A stretch of DNA of 14,061 nt from Mageeibacillus sp. UBA1255 (GTDB lineage Bacteria > Bacillota > Clostridia > UBA1212 > UBA1255). The notes beneath the pieces were generated by a model. That model worked only from the letters and a program-made list of their open reading frames with translations. It was not told the origin of the DNA and did not search any database. A program made the translations under genes and the position numbers. The stretch covers positions 38,880-52,940 of the forward strand of contig DBVV01000046.1 in the NCBI GenBank assembly GCA_002308795.1, written 5' to 3'. This document shows, piece by piece, positions 10,489 to 14,061 of this stretch (its first letter is position 1; each line of letters opens with the position of its first letter).

Positions 10489-12828
10489 ATGCTTACCGAA
10501 GATCTGAAAAGCATCCTGAATAAAGAACAATTTGAAGCCGTGACGTACGGCGACGGACCGCTTTTAGTGCTTGCCGGCGCAGGAAGCGGAAAAACACGCG
10601 TGCTCACATACAGATACGCATATCTGGTCGACTGCAGGTACGTCCCGCCTTATAATATCCTTGCCATCACGTTCACCAACAAGGCCGCGGGAGAGATGAA
10701 AAACAGGATCATCTCGATACTGGGAGAGGGTCTGGGGGATACGTGGATCGGAACGTTTCACGCATGCTGCGGAAGGATCTTAAGAAGGCACGGAGACGCC
10801 ATCGGATATGACTCGCATTTTACGATCTACGCCGAATCCGAATCGCTTGAAACGGTAAGAACGGCGCTGAAACACCTGGATCTGGACGAAAAACAGTACC
10901 CTCCGCGAATGATGAGAGCGATCATCGGAAAATACAAGGACAGTATGATGACGCCGGAGGACGTGCTGAGGGAAGCCGGATCATACAGCGAGCGGGTCAA
11001 CGCAAACGTCTACCGTGAATACCAGAACATCCTAAAATCGAGCAACTGCATGGATTTCGACGATATGATCCTGAACGTCGTAAAACTGTTCCGGGAGAAT
11101 CAGAATATACTTGACTACTACAGATCGCTGTTCCAGTACATACTTGTCGACGAATACCAGGACACTAACCGCGCCCAGCACCGGCTGGTAAACATGCTCG
11201 CCGGAAGAGACGGGAACCTGTGCGTCGTCGGCGACGATGATCAGAGCATATACAGCTTCAGAGGCGCGGATATCGATAACATTCTCAGTTTTGAAAAGCA
11301 CCATCCCGGCGCGAAAGTTATAAAACTTGAGCAGAATTACAGATCGACCGGGAATATACTTAAGATCGCGAATGATCTTATAAAAAAGAATTCATACCGC
11401 ACCGGTAAAAGACTGTGGACGAGCTCCGGCCCCGGGGCGAAAGCCGTCTGCAGGATGGCAGCGGATCATAACGAAGAAGCCGAATTTATCGCGGGAGAAA
11501 TCAAAAAGCGTGTCGCGCAGGGTGACGCGTCGTACTCGGATTTCGCGGTGCTGTACAGGATCAACGCCGTTTCGACAGGCATCGAGCGCGTCCTGACGCG
11601 GATGAAGATACCGTACCGCGTGTTCGGGGGAATGAAATTCTACGACAGGAAGGAAATAAAGGACCTCGTGGCGTATCTGCGCGTTCTTGCGAACCCTGCG
11701 GACGAAGCGTCTCTAAGGCGCATAATAAACGTACCCAAACGCGGCATCGGCGACACGACAGTTGACAATATCTCGATCGTCGCGGGCGAGAACGGGATCC
11801 CGATGTTCGAGGTTATCAGAAAGATCGAAAATTATCCGATACTTGCAAGGTCGAAGGAAAAACTGGCAGGTTTCCGCGACCTTATTGTCCGGCTGGGGGT
11901 TATACTTGCGGATTCACCGACTCTCACCGAATTTGTTCAGCAGGTGATCGACGTCACGGGTATCGCGCTGGAGTACGAGAACGACCACACTCCGGAAGGG
12001 GACGCGAAAGCGGAAAATATTCGCGAATTTCTGTCGGTTACCAGGACGTTTGAAGAGGGGCTCGACGAGGGGTACGAATCTGCCGGTGCGGTCTTCCCGG
12101 AATTCCTCGAATCGGTATCGCTGAACACCGACCTCGACAGTACGGGCGGGGATGACGATCCGGACGCATCGCGCGTCACGCTTACGACGATCCACAGCGC
12201 AAAAGGCCTGGAATTTCCGGTCGTATTTATTGCGGGACTCGAGGACGGCGTGTTCCCGTCGAATCAGTCGTTCGAGGACAGAGGGTCAATGGACGAGGAG
12301 CGTCGTCTTATGTACGTCGCCGTCACGCGGGCAATGTCTCAGCTGTTTCTTTCGAGTTGTTCGTACAGGATGCTTTACGGAAAGACGCAGGGTTATAAGC
12401 CGTCAAGGTTCCTGCGTGATATTCCTGCCGAGGATCTCGAACTCAGCAATTCCGGCAGGGGCTATTTTGATTACCGCCCGAGGCAGTCGTATGATTTTAG
12501 CAGCTCTTATTCTGATTTTGAAAGCGTAAGACCGCTAAAGGCCACGGCTCCTGCTCCGGCTAAGACTTCAAAACCTTCGCCTGTTACGGCAGCGCCCGTC
12601 CGGGATCCGGCATCCGTGTTCCCGCGGTTCATTTCCACTCCGCCTGCATCGGCCGCGACTTATCTTACTGACGTGGAGAAAGGGGAGCGCGTACGCCATA
12701 AAAAATTCGGCGACGGGACAGTCACGAAAGTGGAAAAGGCGGACAACGGCACGGTCGTCGAGATCGTTTTCGACAATGCCGGGATGAAGAGGCTCATACT
12801 CGAATATGCCAAACTGCAGGCACTTTGA
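10489..12828 (+). CDS. pcrA: ATP-dependent DNA helicase PcrA/UvrD
   Basis: A 779-residue superfamily 1A 3'-5' DNA helicase used in excision repair, plasmid replication and clearing of RNA polymerase or RecA. Motifs in order: Q motif LNKEQFEAV, Walker A AGAGSGKT (29-36), Ia TFTNKAAGEM, Ib GTFHACCGRILRRH, II VDEYQDTNRAQ (D221, E222), III GDDDQSIYSFRGAD, IV LEQNYRST, V TTIHSAKGLEFPVVF, and VI DEERRLMYVAVTRA (602-615). A Pro/Ala/Ser-rich linker (about 685-725) leads to the C-terminal Tudor-like domain (729-779), beginning VEKGERVRHKKFGDGTV, which in PcrA/UvrD contacts RNA polymerase. ATG 10489 is preferred to an in-frame ATG at 10468 (overlapping the rlmB stop) because AGAGGG at 10478-10483 serves it and PcrA proteins usually begin a few residues before the Q motif. 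It is the third gene of the mrnC-rlmB-pcrA run. Confidence 0.96.
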   Translation: MLTEDLKSILNKEQFEAVTYGDGPLLVLAGAGSGKTRVLTYRYAYLVDCRYVPPYNILAITFTNKAAGEMKNRIISILGEGLGDTWIGTFHACCGRILRRHGDAIGYDSHFTIYAESESLETVRTALKHLDLDEKQYPPRMMRAIIGKYKDSMMTPEDVLREAGSYSERVNANVYREYQNILKSSNCMDFDDMILNVVKLFRENQNILDYYRSLFQYILVDEYQDTNRAQHRLVNMLAGRDGNLCVVGDDDQSIYSFRGADIDNILSFEKHHPGAKVIKLEQNYRSTGNILKIANDLIKKNSYRTGKRLWTSSGPGAKAVCRMAADHNEEAEFIAGEIKKRVAQGDASYSDFAVLYRINAVSTGIERVLTRMKIPYRVFGGMKFYDRKEIKDLVAYLRVLANPADEASLRRIINVPKRGIGDTTVDNISIVAGENGIPMFEVIRKIENYPILARSKEKLAGFRDLIVRLGVILADSPTLTEFVQQVIDVTGIALEYENDHTPEGDAKAENIREFLSVTRTFEEGLDEGYESAGAVFPEFLESVSLNTDLDSTGGDDDPDASRVTLTTIHSAKGLEFPVVFIAGLEDGVFPSNQSFEDRGSMDEERRLMYVAVTRAMSQLFLSSCSYRMLYGKTQGYKPSRFLRDIPAEDLELSNSGRGYFDYRPRQSYDFSSSYSDFESVRPLKATAPAPAKTSKPSPVTAAPVRDPASVFPRFISTPPASAATYLTDVEKGERVRHKKFGDGTVTKVEKADNGTVVEIVFDNAGMKRLILEYAKLQAL

Positions 12829-12837
12829 AACTGCATT

Positions 12838-12887
12838 GACCGCCGCCCCGGGTGCTGCGTTTAACGCCTGACCGGCCGCCCCGCCGG
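12838..12887. repeat. GC-rich repeats and hairpins after pcrA
   Basis: GACCGCCGCCCCG (12838-12850) is nearly repeated at 12870-12883 with one extra G. CCGGC (12872-12876) pairs with GCCGG (12883-12887), and GCGT/ACGC (12857-12860/12864-12867) gives a small hairpin. No T-run follows, so it is not a convincing intrinsic terminator, although it is the only stem-forming sequence after pcrA. Confidence 0.4.
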
Positions 12888-12911
12888 AGCCTCATACGGG
12901 CATCATAACAC

Positions 12912-12989
12912 GAAATATATCGAAATAACGAGGAAAACGAAGAAAAATCGAGATACTACAAGATATATCGGCGTAACGATAAAAAACGA
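12912..12989. repeat. Two imperfect 29-30-bp direct repeats upstream of groES
   Basis: 12912-12940 and 12960-12989 share the core ATATATCG, then TAACGA and AAAACGA in the same order and spacing, with one 1-base gap. Both are AT-rich and lie 50-100 bases before the groESL -10 box. The second copy abuts the -35. It could be a regulator or UP-like region, or chance similarity in AT-rich DNA. Confidence 0.4.
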
Positions 12990-12992
12990 GAC

Positions 12993-13021
12993 TTGTATAA
13001 AATGCCTATTATTGGTATATT
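12993..13021 (+). promoter_or_regulatory. Sigma-A-type promoter of groESL
   Basis: -35 TTGTAT (12993-12998), 17-base spacer, -10 TATATT (13016-13021, 5 of 6). The start of transcription would be near 13028, just before CIRCE, as is usual for HrcA-controlled promoters. Confidence 0.7.
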
Positions 13022-13032
13022 ACGCATGATTG

Positions 13033-13059
13033 TTAGCACTCAAACGAGTTGAGTGCTAA
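13033..13059 (+). promoter_or_regulatory. CIRCE operator (HrcA binding site)
   Basis: TTAGCACTC, nine bases, GAGTGCTAA: an exact match to the CIRCE consensus, with the arms extended by one more pair (G13032/C13060). HrcA binds here and blocks groESL transcription until heat or protein stress. It lies in the 5' untranslated part of the mRNA, 48 bases before the groES ATG. Confidence 0.97.
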
Positions 13060-13107
13060 CGACCTGAAAAGCTAATAAAAATCACAATATAACAGGAGGA
13101 AAACAAA

Positions 13108-13392
13108 ATGACTATCAAACCTTTAGGTGATAAGGTCGCCATCAAAATGCTGGAAACCGAAGAGACCACTAAGAGCGGCATCATCCTTCCGGGATCTGCG
13201 AAAGAGAAGCCCCAGCTTGCTGAGGTCGTAGCTGTAGGACCGGGCGCAGTCGTCGACGGTAAAAGGGTTCCTATGGACGTAAAAGTTGGCGATAAAGTTC
13301 TTATGAGCAAATATGCCGGATCAGAATATAAAGTTGACGGCGTGGAATATACGATCCTTAAGCAGAGCGATATTCTTGCTATTGTTGAATGA
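13108..13392 (+). CDS. groES: Co-chaperonin GroES (Cpn10)
   Basis: 94 residues, normal length. It forms the heptameric lid on GroEL during ATP-driven protein folding in the cytosol. KPLGDKVAIKMLETEETTKSG opens the beta-barrel (from residue 4). SGIILPGSAKEKPQ is the mobile loop that binds GroEL, followed by AEVVAVGPGAV and the C-terminal VGDKVLMSKYAGSEYKVDG and ILKQSDILAIVE. ATG 13108 follows a full AGGAGG at 13094-13099. It is the first gene of the groES-groEL operon, under HrcA/CIRCE control. Confidence 0.98.
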   Translation: MTIKPLGDKVAIKMLETEETTKSGIILPGSAKEKPQLAEVVAVGPGAVVDGKRVPMDVKVGDKVLMSKYAGSEYKVDGVEYTILKQSDILAIVE

Positions 13393-13421
13393 TACGGTTT
13401 TGATTTAAGGGGGAATATATT

Positions 13422-14061
13422 ATGGCAAAAGAAATCAAATTCAGTGAAGATTCCAGAAAAGCACTTGTCGCCGGCGTAGATCAGCTGGCCGATACCGTTA
13501 AGATCACACTCGGACCCAAGGGCCGCAACGTTGTCCTTGATAAGAAGTACGGTGCTCCGCTCATCACAAACGACGGTGTCACGATCGCGAAAGAGATAGA
13601 GTTCGAAGACAGATTTATGAACATGGGCGCGCAGCTCGTTAAAGAAGTTGCCACCAAGACGAACGACGTTGCCGGTGACGGTACCACGACCGCGACGCTG
13701 CTCGCACAGGCGATTATAAGAGAAGGCCTCAGGAATATTGCCGCAGGTGCGAATCCGATGATCCTCAAGAGGGGTATCGCTAAAGCCGTTGACGCTACTG
13801 TCGAGAGCATCCGCGAAGACAGCGTTAAAGTCAGAGGCCGCGACGACATCGCGAGGGTTGCCGCCGTTTCCGCAAACGACGAGAGCGTTGGCGAGATGGT
13901 CGCGAGTGCAATGGAAAGAGTTACGAACGACGGCGTTATCACAGTCGAAGAATCCAAGACGATGGGCACGAACCTCGAAGTCGTCGAAGGTATGCAGTTC
14001 GACCGCGGCTACCTCCCTCCGTACTTTGTCACCAACACCGACAGCATGGAAGTCAGCCTCG
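13422..14061 (+). CDS. groEL: Chaperonin GroEL (Cpn60), N-terminal part
   Basis: The first 213 residues of the roughly 540-residue chaperonin, cut by the window edge with the frame still open. It starts MAKEIKFSEDSRKALVAGVD at ATG 13422, with AAGGGGG at 13407-13413. The equatorial ATP site is intact: TLGPKGRNVVLDKKYG (about 29-44), ITNDGVTIAKEIE with the magnesium-site Asp, and AGDGTTTATLLAQ with the catalytic-site Asp. The intermediate-domain segment AAVSANDESVGEMVASAM and VTNDGVITVEES follow, then the start of the apical domain (EVVEGMQFDRGYLPPYFVTN). It is co-transcribed with groES, 29 bases upstream. Confidence 0.98.
   Translation, partial: MAKEIKFSEDSRKALVAGVDQLADTVKITLGPKGRNVVLDKKYGAPLITNDGVTIAKEIEFEDRFMNMGAQLVKEVATKTNDVAGDGTTTATLLAQAIIREGLRNIAAGANPMILKRGIAKAVDATVESIREDSVKVRGRDDIARVAAVSANDESVGEMVASAMERVTNDGVITVEESKTMGTNLEVVEGMQFDRGYLPPYFVTNTDSMEVSL

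Noticed and set aside
12838..12887. Strong intrinsic terminator after pcrA
   Set aside because: Stems are present but no T-run follows; listed only as GC-rich repeats.

Overview
The window looks like chromosomal DNA of an anaerobic, probably gut- or rumen-type member of the Clostridia (Firmicutes). The signs are strong AGGAGG-type ribosome sites, sigma-A-like promoters, a CIRCE operator before groESL, a Mini-III RNase gene, a PcrA helicase, a glutamate synthase / glutamine synthetase / ANTAR-regulator cluster, and a CuAO_N-type stalk domain in a secreted protein. The genus cannot be told from the sequence. No integrase, transposase, phage gene or CRISPR array is visible. This is mostly housekeeping chromosome with one accessory surface-protein gene.

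Layout. Positions 1-2771 (+) form a nitrogen-assimilation block: the 3' end of a glutamate synthase GXGXG-domain gene, a short divergent type I glutamine synthetase, and an ANTAR regulator with a degenerate receiver, closely followed by 5-formyltetrahydrofolate cyclo-ligase. A roughly 640-base gene-free stretch follows (2772-3411), holding an 11-bp tandem repeat and several inverted repeats. Positions 3412-6103 (+) are the rpsO-pnp unit: a promoter with perfect TTGACA, the S15 gene, a GNRA-capped hairpin, a long imperfect stem-loop just before the pnp ribosome site, PNPase, and a terminator. On the minus strand at 6186-6336 sits tRNA-Pro(CGG) with its own promoter and terminator.

Positions 6431-9223 (+) encode a 930-residue envelope protein. 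It has a signal segment, a concanavalin-like domain, a Thr/Pro/Gly/Glu-rich stretch, a CuAO_N-like domain, a clan GH-A (GH5-like) barrel and a C-terminal membrane anchor. Positions 9280-12828 (+) are mrnC, rlmB and pcrA, closely spaced or overlapping: 23S rRNA maturation, 23S rRNA 2'-O-methylation and DNA repair helicase. Positions 12829-13107 hold the groESL control region with direct repeats, a promoter and CIRCE, followed by groES and the 5' part of groEL, which runs off the window.

The themes are nitrogen assimilation with likely RNA-based antitermination through ANTAR, RNA turnover and ribosome maturation (S15, PNPase, Mini-III, RlmB), and a heat-shock chaperonin operon. The points most worth a second look are the pnp leader stem-loop, the overlapping inverted repeats at 3221-3266, the Glu-to-Lys change in the glutamine synthetase flap, and the unusual architecture and catalytic motif of the 930-residue protein.
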